Assembly (NCBI RefSeq): GCF_000721705.1
Contig: NZ_JOJL01000001.1
Coordinates: forward strand, 186,001 to 250,000
Direction of reading: 5' to 3'
DNA: 64,000 bases
Origin: Actinoplanes subtropicus
GTDB lineage: Bacteria; Actinomycetota; Actinomycetes; Mycobacteriales; Micromonosporaceae
Of this stretch, positions 51,026-58,821 are shown piece by piece. A program made the translations under genes and the position numbers. The first letter of the stretch is position 1, and each line of letters begins with the position of its first letter. The notes under the pieces are model-generated. The model worked only from the letters and a program-made list of their open reading frames with translations. It made no database searches and was not told the DNA's origin.

Positions 51026-51079
51026 GGCCGGCCCATGCTCGAGCGAAAGGCGGAAGCCGGCCTCGAGCATGGGCCGGCC
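51026..51079. terminator. Bidirectional terminator between ABC ATPase and RDD genes
   Basis: GGCCGGCCCATGCTCGAG (51026-51043) is repeated perfectly inverted at 51062-51079 with an 18-nt loop. The 18-bp stem lies between two convergent genes (stops at 51001 and 51085), as expected for a shared terminator. Confidence 0.8.
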
Positions 51080-51084
51080 GGCGG

Positions 51085-51783
51085 TCAGCCGATCTTGATG
51101 ACCTGGGTGCCGCCGGCGAACTTGTCGAACCAATGCTGGCGCTGGGGGTCGCTGTTGATGTTGATGGCGATCAGGATGACCGCCGCCAGCTCGGCCAGGC
51201 CGCCGAGCAGGCTGCCGACGATCGGAATGACGCCGGCGATGCCGAACGCCGTCCAGACGTTCCGGCGGATGGCCTGCTCCATCGTCGGGTTGCTGACGTG
51301 GTCGGGGCCGAACACCTTGAGCTTCATCACCATCTTGCCGACCGTCTGGCCGCGGCTGGACTCGAAGTAGGCGAAGTAGCCGAGATAGATGGCCGCCGTC
51401 AACACCGCGGAGACGAAGCCGGTGAGGAGCCAGGAGTTCGAGATGATCGCGAGCACGGTGTTGATGACGACGCTGACGACGCCGACGATGACGCCGTCGA
51501 TGAAACGCGCCACGAACCGGTCGAGCAGGCTGCCCGGCTGCCCCACCGCATTCGGCGGCATTCCCGGCGCGCCACCCGGCGGCGGGTAACCCTGCCCCGG
51601 CGGTGGATAACCGGGCCCCGGCGGCGGGTAACCCTGCCCGGGCGGCGGGTAACCCTGCCCGGGCGGCGGGTAACCCTGCCCCGGCGGCGGGTAGCCGGCA
51701 CCCGGCGGCGGAGCACCATAGGGAGGCGGCGGAGGAACCGGCTCGTCGCCGGGCGGCCGGCCGTAAGGATCTTGGCTGCTCAT
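51085..51783 (-). CDS. RDD-family membrane protein with PPPGQGY repeats
   Basis: In this 232-residue protein, residues 1-75 are a Pro/Gly/Tyr-rich cytoplasmic stretch with about six copies of YPPPGQG. The RDD domain follows, with LLDRFVARFIDGVIVGVVSVVINTV (Arg-Asp), two or three further helices, GQTVGKMVMKLKV, and a C-terminal QRQHWFDKFAGGTQVIKI. RDD proteins are of mostly unknown role; some act in Na+(K+)/H+ exchange. ATG 51783 is preceded by GGAC. It is divergent from the M50-like gene. Confidence 0.88.
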   Translation of the reverse strand: MSSQDPYGRPPGDEPVPPPPPYGAPPPGAGYPPPGQGYPPPGQGYPPPGQGYPPPGPGYPPPGQGYPPPGGAPGMPPNAVGQPGSLLDRFVARFIDGVIVGVVSVVINTVLAIISNSWLLTGFVSAVLTAAIYLGYFAYFESSRGQTVGKMVMKLKVFGPDHVSNPTMEQAIRRNVWTAFGIAGVIPIVGSLLGGLAELAAVILIAININSDPQRQHWFDKFAGGTQVIKIG

Positions 51784-52029
51784 ATTTTGTCCATTTCGGG
51801 CAGGTGCGGCATGGTCTGGTGCCCACCCGGTTGGGCGACACGCTCATCAGAAGCTGAAGCAGTCTAGACACTTCCGACCTCGTACAGCTTCATCAGACTT
51901 TTAAAATTCCTGGGCTCCGCGAAGTGACGCCGGGGGAGCGACCGGGGGAGAGACAAGCCTCGAGGCTCGCGCTTGAGCGGTGGAAACGCCTACTCTCCAT
52001 TCGCCAACGCGAGTGGAAGGCCGTGCCGA

Positions 52030-55000
52030 GTGACCTACGTCGAGACCCGGATCAGTGTCTGGGAGGCCCTGGCCGGGCGTGCGCCGGGTGAGCCTCTCGG
52101 CCCGGCCGACCCCGGCCTGTGGGGCGCGGTCGTCGACCGGCTCAACCCGGCCCGCGCCCGGCCGGCGCTGCGTGCCGGCATCGAGCAGGCGGAGCTGACC
52201 AGCGTGCGCGGCTCCACGTACGTCATGCTCCGCTCGCCGGACGACGGCGGCCGCGCCTGCTATCTGCGGCTCACTCCGCAGGAGTGGCAGCTCGCCCTGA
52301 TGATGGACGGCACGCAGACGGTGGCCCGGCTGGTCGCCGAGTTCGCCCGGCTCTCCGGCCGGCTCGCCCCCGACCAGGTCCGCCGGGTCGTGGCCGATCT
52401 GGCCGGCAACCGGATGCTCGACGAGTTGCCGGTCGACGCCTTCCGGCCGCTGCAGCAGTTGCAGCGCAAGGCTTTGCCCGAGCGGGTCGGCAGCGGGCTG
52501 CTCGCGGCCGTCCGCGGGCGCCGGATGATGGTCGTCGACATCGACGGCTTCGTCTCGGTCCTCTATCGGACAGTCGGCCGGATCTTCTTCGCCAAGGCCG
52601 TCGCCATCGTGCTGTCGGTCGTCGCGGTGCTCGGCTTCGGCATCTTCGTGGCCACCTGGTGGCGGGGCAGCCAGGCGGTCTTCCTGACCCACGGCTCGTA
52701 CCTGCTCGGCGCGGTCGTGCTGTTGCTGCTCAACGTCTTCGCGCTGGCCTGCCACGAGCTCGGGCACGCGCTGGCCACCAAGCACGCGGGCCGCGAGGTG
52801 CCCTCCGCCGGCCTTCTGGTCTACTTCGGCATCCCGTCGGTCTTCGTGGACACCACCGACGTCTGGATGGCCGGCCGGCGGGCCCGGATCCTGGTCACCG
52901 CCGCCGGCCCGCTGACCGGCGCGGTGCTGGCCGGCCTGATGCAGCTGGCCGGCCTGGCGTTCCCGGCGATCGGCCCGCTGGCCTTCAAACTCTCCTTCGC
53001 CTGGTATCTGAACGGGCTGTTCAACCTGAACCCGTTCCTCGCGCTCGACGGCTACTACCTGCTGATGGACTGGCTGGAGATCCCGAATCTCCGGGCCCGC
53101 GGAATCTCCTGGGTGACCAGCCGGCTGCGTCGCCGGCCGCCGGCTTGGTCGGGCCTCGATGTCGAGGGCAAAATCGTTGCGCTGTACGGGGTATTGGCCG
53201 TGCTGTGGCTGGCCATCGCCGCGAACCTCGCCTACCGGATCTGGGCCGACCGCGTCCAAGGATTGATCACCGGCCTCTGGCACAACGGTGTCGGCGGTCA
53301 GGCGCTGCTCCTGGTCATCCTGGCCGGGCTCGGCGCACCTCTCCTCTACCTGCTCGCGGGCCGGCTGGCGCGGTGGTGGCGGCGCTTCCGTGAGCGCTCC
53401 GCCGAACGCGCCCGCGAGGCCGACGCCCCGCGCCGGCTGGCCGCATTGCGCGCCTCCGACCTGGGCGGCCTGCCCGAGCCGGCGCTGGCCGGCCTTGCCG
53501 CCCAGGCCCACTGGCTGCGCCCGCCGAGCGGCCGCCAGCTGGTCATCGCGGGCGGACCCCAGCAGACCGTGTACGTCGTCGTCGACGGCGCCATGCAGGC
53601 CCGCCGGGCGGGCGATCCCGGCGGCCTCATCCGGCACCACGTCGGTCCCGGCGGCGTGGTCGGCCTGGCGAACGCGCTGACCGGCCGCCCCACCCGGCTG
53701 AACTGGCACACCGCCGGCACCACGCTGCTGACCGTGCCGGCCGCGACGGCGGCGACCGTGATCGGGCCGCTGCCCGGGCCGCCGCCGACCGACCGCGGCG
53801 AGGCCGAGGCGCTGTTCGCCGACACGCCCGCGCTGGCCGAGCTGGAGCAGGACGAGCTGCTGGCGCTGATCGGCGGGGCGCACCCCGTCGACCTGGAGCC
53901 GGGCGCGCCGGTCATCCTGCCCGGGCCCACCCACGCGGTCGTCGTCGAGTCGGGAGTCGTCGCCATGCCGGACGGCGTCGAGCTGCGCCGCGGCACCCTG
54001 ATCGGCCCGGTCGGCGACGGCGACCCCGGCGAGGTGGCCGAGGCCCGTACGCCGGTCCGGCTCTGGGTGATTCCCGACGCGTCCGACCTGCCGCCGCTGG
54101 TCGGGGCGACGAGCCTGGTCAAGGCCGGCCCACCGCGGCCGGCCGGTCGGGCCGTCACGGCCTCCGGCGTGCACGGCGCCGGCGTCTATCCGCCGCTCGC
54201 CGTGCCGCCCGGGCCGCCCGACGGCACCGAGGACCCGGACGTGGACCGCTGGTTCGAGCGCCGCATGTGGTGGCTCGTCCTGCTCCTGCTGCTGCTCGCG
54301 TTGCTGCTCACCGTGGCCAACTTCGCGCCCGGCCCGGTCTGGGCCGAGATGGCCACCGACCGGGTGCTGGTCACGGCCGACCGGGGCCCGCTCACCATCG
54401 TCGGCGGCGGCGCCACGACCAGGCTCGCCGAGGGCGGCCGGCGCTACGTCGGCGAGGGCGCGTCGATCGAGGTGCCGGCCCGGTCCACCGGGCGGCTGAC
54501 GTTCTCGGGCGGGTCCACGATCGTGCTCTGCGCCGATTCCCGGACCAACGTGGGCGCGCTCTGGACCGGCACGGGCCGCGAACGCGCCCCGCACGGCACC
54601 CTCGGCATCGACTCCGGCCGCCTGCTGGCCGACACCACCAGCACCAGCGGGGCGTACCGGCCGTTGTCGCTGGACGTGCGCCGCCCCACCGGCGATGCCG
54701 GCGATGTCAAGAACACCGGCGAGGCCTGGTACGCCATCGACCCGGGCGCGGTGATCGTGTCCACCGGATCCGTAGCCGTGGCCGGCGTGCCGGTCAATGC
54801 CACGTCCCGCGGCCTGACCTGCGGCGACGGTGTCGTGGTCACACCGCCGGCGGCCGGGCCGAGCGAGTCGGCGAGCCAGCAGCCGTCGTCGGTTCCGTCG
54901 ACCGAGGGCACCCCGTCGGTGAGTGTTCCGCCCGCCACGGTGCCGACTACGATTCCTCAGCCGCGCCGAACCACTCAGCCGAACCCGGTGACCACGACGG

Positions 55001-55194
55001 CGCCGCCGACCACCACCCGCCCGCCGACCACCACGCCGACGCCCACGACCGTTCCACCGACGACCTCGAGCTCGCCCTCGCCTTCACCGTCGGCGTCCCC
55101 GTCGACCTCGCCGTCGACGTCGCCCTCGCCGTCATCGTCGCCGTCCCGCTCGACCTCACCGACCGTCTCGCCGTCGCCGACGATCATCACCTGA
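52030..55194 (+). CDS. Multidomain M50-type metalloprotease with PqqD-like, cNMP-like and FecR-like regions
   Basis: From GTG 52030 the protein has 1054 residues. Residues about 45-135 resemble a PqqD-type peptide-binding domain. The M50 membrane protease core (about 180-470) has HELGH (His242, Glu243, His246) and the third-ligand motif NPFLALDGYY with Asp340. Two cytosolic modules resembling cyclic-nucleotide-binding folds follow (about 470-580 and 590-700). A single helix at about 746-765 leads to an extracytoplasmic FecR-like beta domain (about 770-920) and a ~130-residue Pro/Ser/Thr stalk. This is the putative peptide zinc-metalloprotease type. Upstream starts at 51973 are possible. The two genes downstream probably encode partners or substrate. 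Confidence 0.8.
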   Translation: MTYVETRISVWEALAGRAPGEPLGPADPGLWGAVVDRLNPARARPALRAGIEQAELTSVRGSTYVMLRSPDDGGRACYLRLTPQEWQLALMMDGTQTVARLVAEFARLSGRLAPDQVRRVVADLAGNRMLDELPVDAFRPLQQLQRKALPERVGSGLLAAVRGRRMMVVDIDGFVSVLYRTVGRIFFAKAVAIVLSVVAVLGFGIFVATWWRGSQAVFLTHGSYLLGAVVLLLLNVFALACHELGHALATKHAGREVPSAGLLVYFGIPSVFVDTTDVWMAGRRARILVTAAGPLTGAVLAGLMQLAGLAFPAIGPLAFKLSFAWYLNGLFNLNPFLALDGYYLLMDWLEIPNLRARGISWVTSRLRRRPPAWSGLDVEGKIVALYGVLAVLWLAIAANLAYRIWADRVQGLITGLWHNGVGGQALLLVILAGLGAPLLYLLAGRLARWWRRFRERSAERAREADAPRRLAALRASDLGGLPEPALAGLAAQAHWLRPPSGRQLVIAGGPQQTVYVVVDGAMQARRAGDPGGLIRHHVGPGGVVGLANALTGRPTRLNWHTAGTTLLTVPAATAATVIGPLPGPPPTDRGEAEALFADTPALAELEQDELLALIGGAHPVDLEPGAPVILPGPTHAVVVESGVVAMPDGVELRRGTLIGPVGDGDPGEVAEARTPVRLWVIPDASDLPPLVGATSLVKAGPPRPAGRAVTASGVHGAGVYPPLAVPPGPPDGTEDPDVDRWFERRMWWLVLLLLLLALLLTVANFAPGPVWAEMATDRVLVTADRGPLTIVGGGATTRLAEGGRRYVGEGASIEVPARSTGRLTFSGGSTIVLCADSRTNVGALWTGTGRERAPHGTLGIDSGRLLADTTSTSGAYRPLSLDVRRPTGDAGDVKNTGEAWYAIDPGAVIVSTGSVAVAGVPVNATSRGLTCGDGVVVTPPAAGPSESASQQPSSVPSTEGTPSVSVPPATVPTTIPQPRRTTQPNPVTTTAPPTTTRPPTTTPTPTTVPPTTSSSPSPSPSASPSTSPSTSPSPSSSPSRSTSPTVSPSPTIIT

Positions 55195-55210
55195 TCTTCA
55201 AAGGAGAAAA

Positions 55211-55426
55211 GTGCTCTGCTGGTTTTGCGCCAAGGCGGCGCGGGCGTCCTGTCGCTTCTGCGGCCGCGGGGTCTGCGAGGATCACGCGCGCTTCGGGCCG
55301 TACCTGCTGCAGGTGATCCGGTCGGAGGCGCGCGGCCGGGCGGAGGCCCTGGTCGTGGAGGACGCCGTGCAGTGCGGTAGCTGCCGGCCGCGGCCCCAGC
55401 CGGTGGCGATGCCGGAACTCGACTGA
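55211..55426 (+). CDS. Small zinc-finger (B-box-like) protein
   Basis: This 71-residue protein has CWFCAKAARASCRFCGRGVCEDHARFGPY and a late CGSC, giving two CxxC pairs, a Cys and a His that fit a B-box/RING-like zinc fold. GTG 55211 has AAAGGAGAAAA directly upstream, and the gene begins 16 bp after the protease stop, so they are co-transcribed. Role unknown; an adaptor for the protease or its substrate is an inference. Confidence 0.7.
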   Translation: MLCWFCAKAARASCRFCGRGVCEDHARFGPYLLQVIRSEARGRAEALVVEDAVQCGSCRPRPQPVAMPELD

Positions 55427-55457
55427 CGGTCGGATACCCGGATTCGACGCGGCCTTC

Positions 55458-55463
55458 TAGCCT
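55458..55463 (+). promoter_or_regulatory. Possible leaderless -10 of the Ca2+-loop protein gene
   Basis: TAGCCT ends 7 nt before ATG 55471, and no Shine-Dalgarno is seen. This is the usual leaderless pattern. A -35 box is not clear. Confidence 0.35.
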
Positions 55464-55470
55464 GGCCGTC

Positions 55471-56172
55471 ATGAGCGACTTCGATACGGTGCTGGAGCGC
55501 CTGCTCAACGAGCCCTCGTTCGCGGCCGTGCTGGCGGCCGATCCGGCGGCGGCGTTGTCCGGCTACCGGCTGGCCGCCGACGAGGTCGAGCTGCTGCGCA
55601 GCCAGGCCTCGCCCGACTCCGGCGGCGGCCTGGCGACGGTGGAGACCCGGACGAACAAATCGAGCACCATGGGTTTGTTCTCGGCGTTCGCCGACCTCGG
55701 GCACACCCTGTCGGGCGGCTCGTCCGGCGGCGCCGGCGGCGGCTCGGTGAGCCAGCCGTGGCAGCCGGTCGAGCACAGCGGGCTGGGCGACGCGCCCAAG
55801 AGCGGGCTCGGCGACGCCCCCGGGGGCAGCAGCGGGCTCGGCGACGCGCCCGCCCCGCGCGGGCTCGCCGAGGCGATCAAGGGCGCCGAGGAACTCGCGC
55901 CGCCGAAGGGCTACCACCCGCACATCGACGCCGACGGCGACGGGCACTGGGACAAGGCGACCTTCATCGGTACGAAGGGGCACGGCGTCGAGATCCTCGT
56001 CGACGTGAACCACGACGGGCACGCCGATTTCGTCGGGCACGACACCAACGGCGACGGGCTCGTCGACTACGCCGACTACGACAAGGACGACAACGGCGTC
56101 TTCGAGAAGCGGATGTACGACGACAACGGCGACGGCTGGCTCGACCGTACGGTGTGGCACCAGGACCGCTAG
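55471..56172 (+). CDS. Leader-like N-terminus plus Ca2+-binding-loop repeat protein
   Basis: This 233-residue protein has three parts. Residues 1-48 (FDTVLERLLNEPSFAAVLAA then DPAAALSGYRLAADEVELL) form a helical, leader-like segment similar in style to nitrile-hydratase/Nif11-type and other RiPP leader regions. Residues 50-130 are Gly/Ser-rich with three SGLGDAP repeats. Residues 140-233 carry several DxDxDG-type loops (DADGDGHWD, DVNHDGHAD, DTNGDGLVDY, DKDDNGVFE, DDNGDGWLD), like EF-hand or thrombospondin-3 calcium loops. There is no Sec signal. Placement after a PqqD-like/M50 protein suggests it may be that enzyme's substrate. Confidence 0.72.
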   Translation: MSDFDTVLERLLNEPSFAAVLAADPAAALSGYRLAADEVELLRSQASPDSGGGLATVETRTNKSSTMGLFSAFADLGHTLSGGSSGGAGGGSVSQPWQPVEHSGLGDAPKSGLGDAPGGSSGLGDAPAPRGLAEAIKGAEELAPPKGYHPHIDADGDGHWDKATFIGTKGHGVEILVDVNHDGHADFVGHDTNGDGLVDYADYDKDDNGVFEKRMYDDNGDGWLDRTVWHQDR

Positions 56173-56191
56173 AAAAATTTCTCGGCGGAAC

Positions 56192-56217
56192 TGTCGATAT
56201 CGCCGAGCCCGATCGTC
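56192..56217 (+). promoter_or_regulatory. Putative ECF42-type autoregulated promoter
   Basis: TGTCGA (56192-56197) and CGTC (56214-56217) are 16 bp apart, upstream of the DGPF gene. This agrees with the motif I recall for ECF42 sigma factors (TGTCGA at -35, CGA/TC at -10). The transcript would start about 45 bp before ATG 56269. A CTCGGCG/CGCCGAG inverted repeat (56181-56207) overlaps it. Confidence 0.6.
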
Positions 56218-56268
56218 GTCAGTCTGGAAGCGGCCGATCGGCGGCCACCCGACGTGAGGGAGACCAAC

Positions 56269-56625
56269 ATGCGTTACCTGTTGCTGATCTACAGCGAGGA
56301 GCCCACCGCCGCGCCCGACCCGGCCGAGGCCGAGCAGGTGATGAACGAGTACTGGGCGTACACCAACGCGCTCACCCAGGCCGGCGCCAGCACCGGCGGC
56401 GACGCCCTGCAGGACAGCAGGACCGCGACGACCGTACGGGTCAAGGACGGCGAGCGCGTGGTCACCGACGGGCCGTTCGCCGAGACCCGGGAGGTCCTCG
56501 GCGGCTACTACGTGGTCGACGTGCCCGACCTGGACGCGGCGATCGACTGGGCGGCGAAGTGCCCGGGCGCGAAGTACGGGTCGGTCGAGGTGCGGCCGAT
56601 CATGGAGTTCAACACCGAGTCCTGA
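56269..56625 (+). CDS. YCII-related DGPF-domain protein
   Basis: This 118-residue protein has MRYLLLIYSEEP, the signature TDGPFAETREVLGGYYVVDVPDLDAAIDWAAKCPGA, and the end SVEVRPIME. DGPF proteins are the conserved neighbours of ECF42 sigma factors; their activity is unknown. ATG 56269 has GAGGGAG 8 nt upstream. The sigma factor gene starts 15 bp after the stop. Confidence 0.9.
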   Translation: MRYLLLIYSEEPTAAPDPAEAEQVMNEYWAYTNALTQAGASTGGDALQDSRTATTVRVKDGERVVTDGPFAETREVLGGYYVVDVPDLDAAIDWAAKCPGAKYGSVEVRPIMEFNTES

Positions 56626-56640
56626 GGCCGGGGGTCACCG

Positions 56641-57876
56641 ATGGGTACGGCGGCCGACTCGGTCGAGGCGGTCTTCCGCGAGGAGTGGGGGCGCCTGCTG
56701 GCCACGCTCGTCCGTACCCTCGGGGATCTCGACCTGGCCGAGGAGGTCGCCGCGGACGCCGTGGCCGCCGCGTTGCAACGGTGGCCGCGGGACGGGGTGC
56801 CCGATCGCCCGGCGGCGTGGCTGCTCACCACGGCCCGCCACCGGGCGGTCGACCTGTTACGCCGGGACCGGGTGCTGGCCGCGAAGCTGGCCCTGCTGCA
56901 GGTGGAGGCGGACCGGTACGAGCCACCGGCGCCCGCCCTCGACCCGGACGAGTTGCCGGACGAGCGATTGCACCTCTTCTTCACCTGCTGCCACCCGGCG
57001 CTGGCGCTCGAGGCGCAGACCGCGCTGACCCTGAACTGCCTCGGCGGCCTCAGCACGCCGGAGGTCGCCCGCGCCTTCCTCACCCCGAACGCCACGATGG
57101 CCCAGCGGCTGGTGCGGGCGAAGCGCAAGATCCGCGAGGCGCGGATCCCGTTCCGCGTCCCCCGGGCGCACGAACTGCCCGAGCGGCTCCCGGCGGTGCT
57201 CCGCGTGATTTATCTGATCTTCACCGAGGGGTACGCCGCGACCGCCGGCCTCGCCTTGATGCGGCCCGAACTGGTCGACGAGGCGGTGCGGCTGGCCCGG
57301 ATCCTGCACCGCCTCATGCCCCGGGAGCGCGAGGTGGCCGGGCTCCTGGCGCTCATGCTGCTCGTCGACGCCCGCCGGGCCGCCCGGGTGGACGTCCGCG
57401 GCGACCTGGTGCTGCTCGACGACCAGGACCGGGCGCGGTGGGACGCCGGCAAGATCGAGGAGGGGCGCCGGCTCGTGGTCGAGGCGCTGACCGGCGGCCG
57501 GCCCGGCCCGTACGCGCTGCAGGCGGCCATCGCGGCCGTGCACGACGAGGCGGCGACCGTCGCGACCACCGACTGGCCGCAGATCGTCGCCCTGTACGAC
57601 GTCCTCCGCACGGTCGCGCCCTCGCCGCTGGTCGAGCTCAACCGGGCGGTGGCGGTCGCCATGGTCGACGGCCCCGAGACCGGGCTCGCGCTGCTGGACG
57701 CCCTGGCGGCGGACCGGCGCCTGGCCGGCTACCACCTGCTGCCCGCCGCCCGCGGCGACCTGCTGCGCCGGCTGGGCCGCACGGCGGAGGCGGCGGACGC
57801 GTACCGGCAGGCGCTGGAACTCGCCGGCAACGGCCCGGAACAGGCGTTCCTGCGACGGCGCTTGCGCGAGGGCTAG
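56641..57876 (+). CDS. ECF42-group RNA polymerase sigma factor
   Basis: This 411-residue protein has region 2 in residues about 10-80 ([44 protein letters not shown]) and region 4 at about 115-170 ([36 protein letters not shown]). A ~230-residue C-terminal TPR-like extension ([35 protein letters not shown]) follows, as is typical of ECF42, where it is needed for activity in place of an anti-sigma factor. It is paired with the DGPF gene and the putative cognate promoter. Confidence 0.93.
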   Translation: MGTAADSVEAVFREEWGRLLATLVRTLGDLDLAEEVAADAVAAALQRWPRDGVPDRPAAWLLTTARHRAVDLLRRDRVLAAKLALLQVEADRYEPPAPALDPDELPDERLHLFFTCCHPALALEAQTALTLNCLGGLSTPEVARAFLTPNATMAQRLVRAKRKIREARIPFRVPRAHELPERLPAVLRVIYLIFTEGYAATAGLALMRPELVDEAVRLARILHRLMPREREVAGLLALMLLVDARRAARVDVRGDLVLLDDQDRARWDAGKIEEGRRLVVEALTGGRPGPYALQAAIAAVHDEAATVATTDWPQIVALYDVLRTVAPSPLVELNRAVAVAMVDGPETGLALLDALAADRRLAGYHLLPAARGDLLRRLGRTAEAADAYRQALELAGNGPEQAFLRRRLREG

Positions 57877-57911
57877 TCCCGCCGATTCACAAGTCGTACA
57901 GTGATGCGCCC

Positions 57912-57917
57912 TAACCT
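57912..57917 (+). promoter_or_regulatory. Possible leaderless -10 upstream of a 19-codon ORF
   Basis: TAACCT ends 6 nt before ATG 57924. A CACAAG or TTCACA stretch lies 18-20 bp upstream. The spacing points to transcription starting on the short ORF. Confidence 0.35.
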
Positions 57918-57923
57918 GCCGCC

Positions 57924-57983
57924 ATGGCCACAGCCGACGATGGTGTCCTCACCGAGGAGCAGTTCCAGTGCCTCGCGCAGTAA
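57924..57983 (+). CDS. 19-codon ORF, leader peptide or truncated gene start
   Basis: ATG 57924 opens MATADDGVLTEEQFQCLAQ and stops at TAA 57981-57983, 4 bp before the next ATG. The coding-like acidic sequence and leaderless promoter suggest it is translated, perhaps coupling to the next gene by reinitiation. Alternatively it is the beginning of a gene that was disrupted. Confidence 0.35.
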   Translation: MATADDGVLTEEQFQCLAQ

Positions 57984-57987
57984 GCGA

Positions 57988-58773
57988 ATGACCGTCGAGC
58001 GGGACGACGCGCGACCGGAGGCGTTCGCGGCGGAGATCCGCGCGGCCTTCCGCAGCGGCGACGAATCGGCAGCGACCCGCATGGCGCGAACCGAGATCGA
58101 GCGGGCCCGGGCGGCCGGCGAACCCGCCGGCGAGGTCGAAAGCCTGTACGCCCTGGCGCGCGTAGCCCTGCGCGCCGGCGACCTGGCGCAGGCGGAGGAG
58201 CTCGCCTCCGCGGCCCTGGAGGTCGCGGTGCGGTCGGGCGACCGGCGGCTGGAGGAGCGCCCGCGGCACGTGCTGGCCGCGGTGGCCCGGCTGTCCGGCG
58301 ACCACGCCGAGGCACGTACCCGCTACCTGGCCAGCATTGCGCTGAACGATCAGCTCGGGCAGCCCGAGCTGGGGAACGCGGAGTACCACAACCTGGCCTT
58401 CACCGAGCTGCGCCTCGGCCATCTCGACCGGGCCCGGCAGCTTTTCGCCGAGGGCCGGGACCGGGTGTTCCGCAACTGCTACCGCGACTTCGTGCCGTAC
58501 CTCGGGGTCGCGGCGGCAGCCCTGGCGACGGCCGAGGGTGACCACCGCACGGCTGCTCGCATGATCGGCTTCACCGATCGCGCCTATGCCGCGATCGGGC
58601 AGGTGCCCGACCCGGACGACGCGGCGGAGCTGGCGGCCGCGCGTACCGCCGCCGTGGCCGCCCTGGGCGAGGCGGACTTCGCGCATGCGTACGCGTCGGG
58701 CGCGGTCCTGGACGAGACCGGGGCGTTCGGGCTCGAGTGGGACGTTCACTGCTCGTCAACTGCGTCCGCCTAG
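57988..58773 (+). CDS. TPR-like protein resembling the C-terminal part of an ATPase regulator
   Basis: This 261-residue helical protein has repeat pairs such as AGEVESLYALARVALRAGDLAQAEELASAAL and GNAEYHNLAFTELRLGHLDRARQLFAEG. The end (AARMIGFTDRAYAAIG, then AAVAALGEADFAHAYASGAVL) resembles the C-terminal tail of large AfsR/LAL-type ATPase regulators, but no ATPase or DNA-binding domain is present. It could be a stand-alone protein-interaction module or a truncated gene. ATG 57988 has no strong ribosome-binding site and may depend on the preceding short ORF. Confidence 0.65.
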   Translation: MTVERDDARPEAFAAEIRAAFRSGDESAATRMARTEIERARAAGEPAGEVESLYALARVALRAGDLAQAEELASAALEVAVRSGDRRLEERPRHVLAAVARLSGDHAEARTRYLASIALNDQLGQPELGNAEYHNLAFTELRLGHLDRARQLFAEGRDRVFRNCYRDFVPYLGVAAAALATAEGDHRTAARMIGFTDRAYAAIGQVPDPDDAAELAAARTAAVAALGEADFAHAYASGAVLDETGAFGLEWDVHCSSTASA

Positions 58774-58821
58774 CTTCATGCGGGACAGCGGCATTTCCTT
58801 CGTCGAGGGGTGAAGGCGGAC

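Noticed and set aside
51901..54594. 897-codon minus-strand frame opposite the M50-type protease gene
   Set aside because: It has no recognisable motif and a typical shadow composition, while the plus strand carries the HELGH protease.
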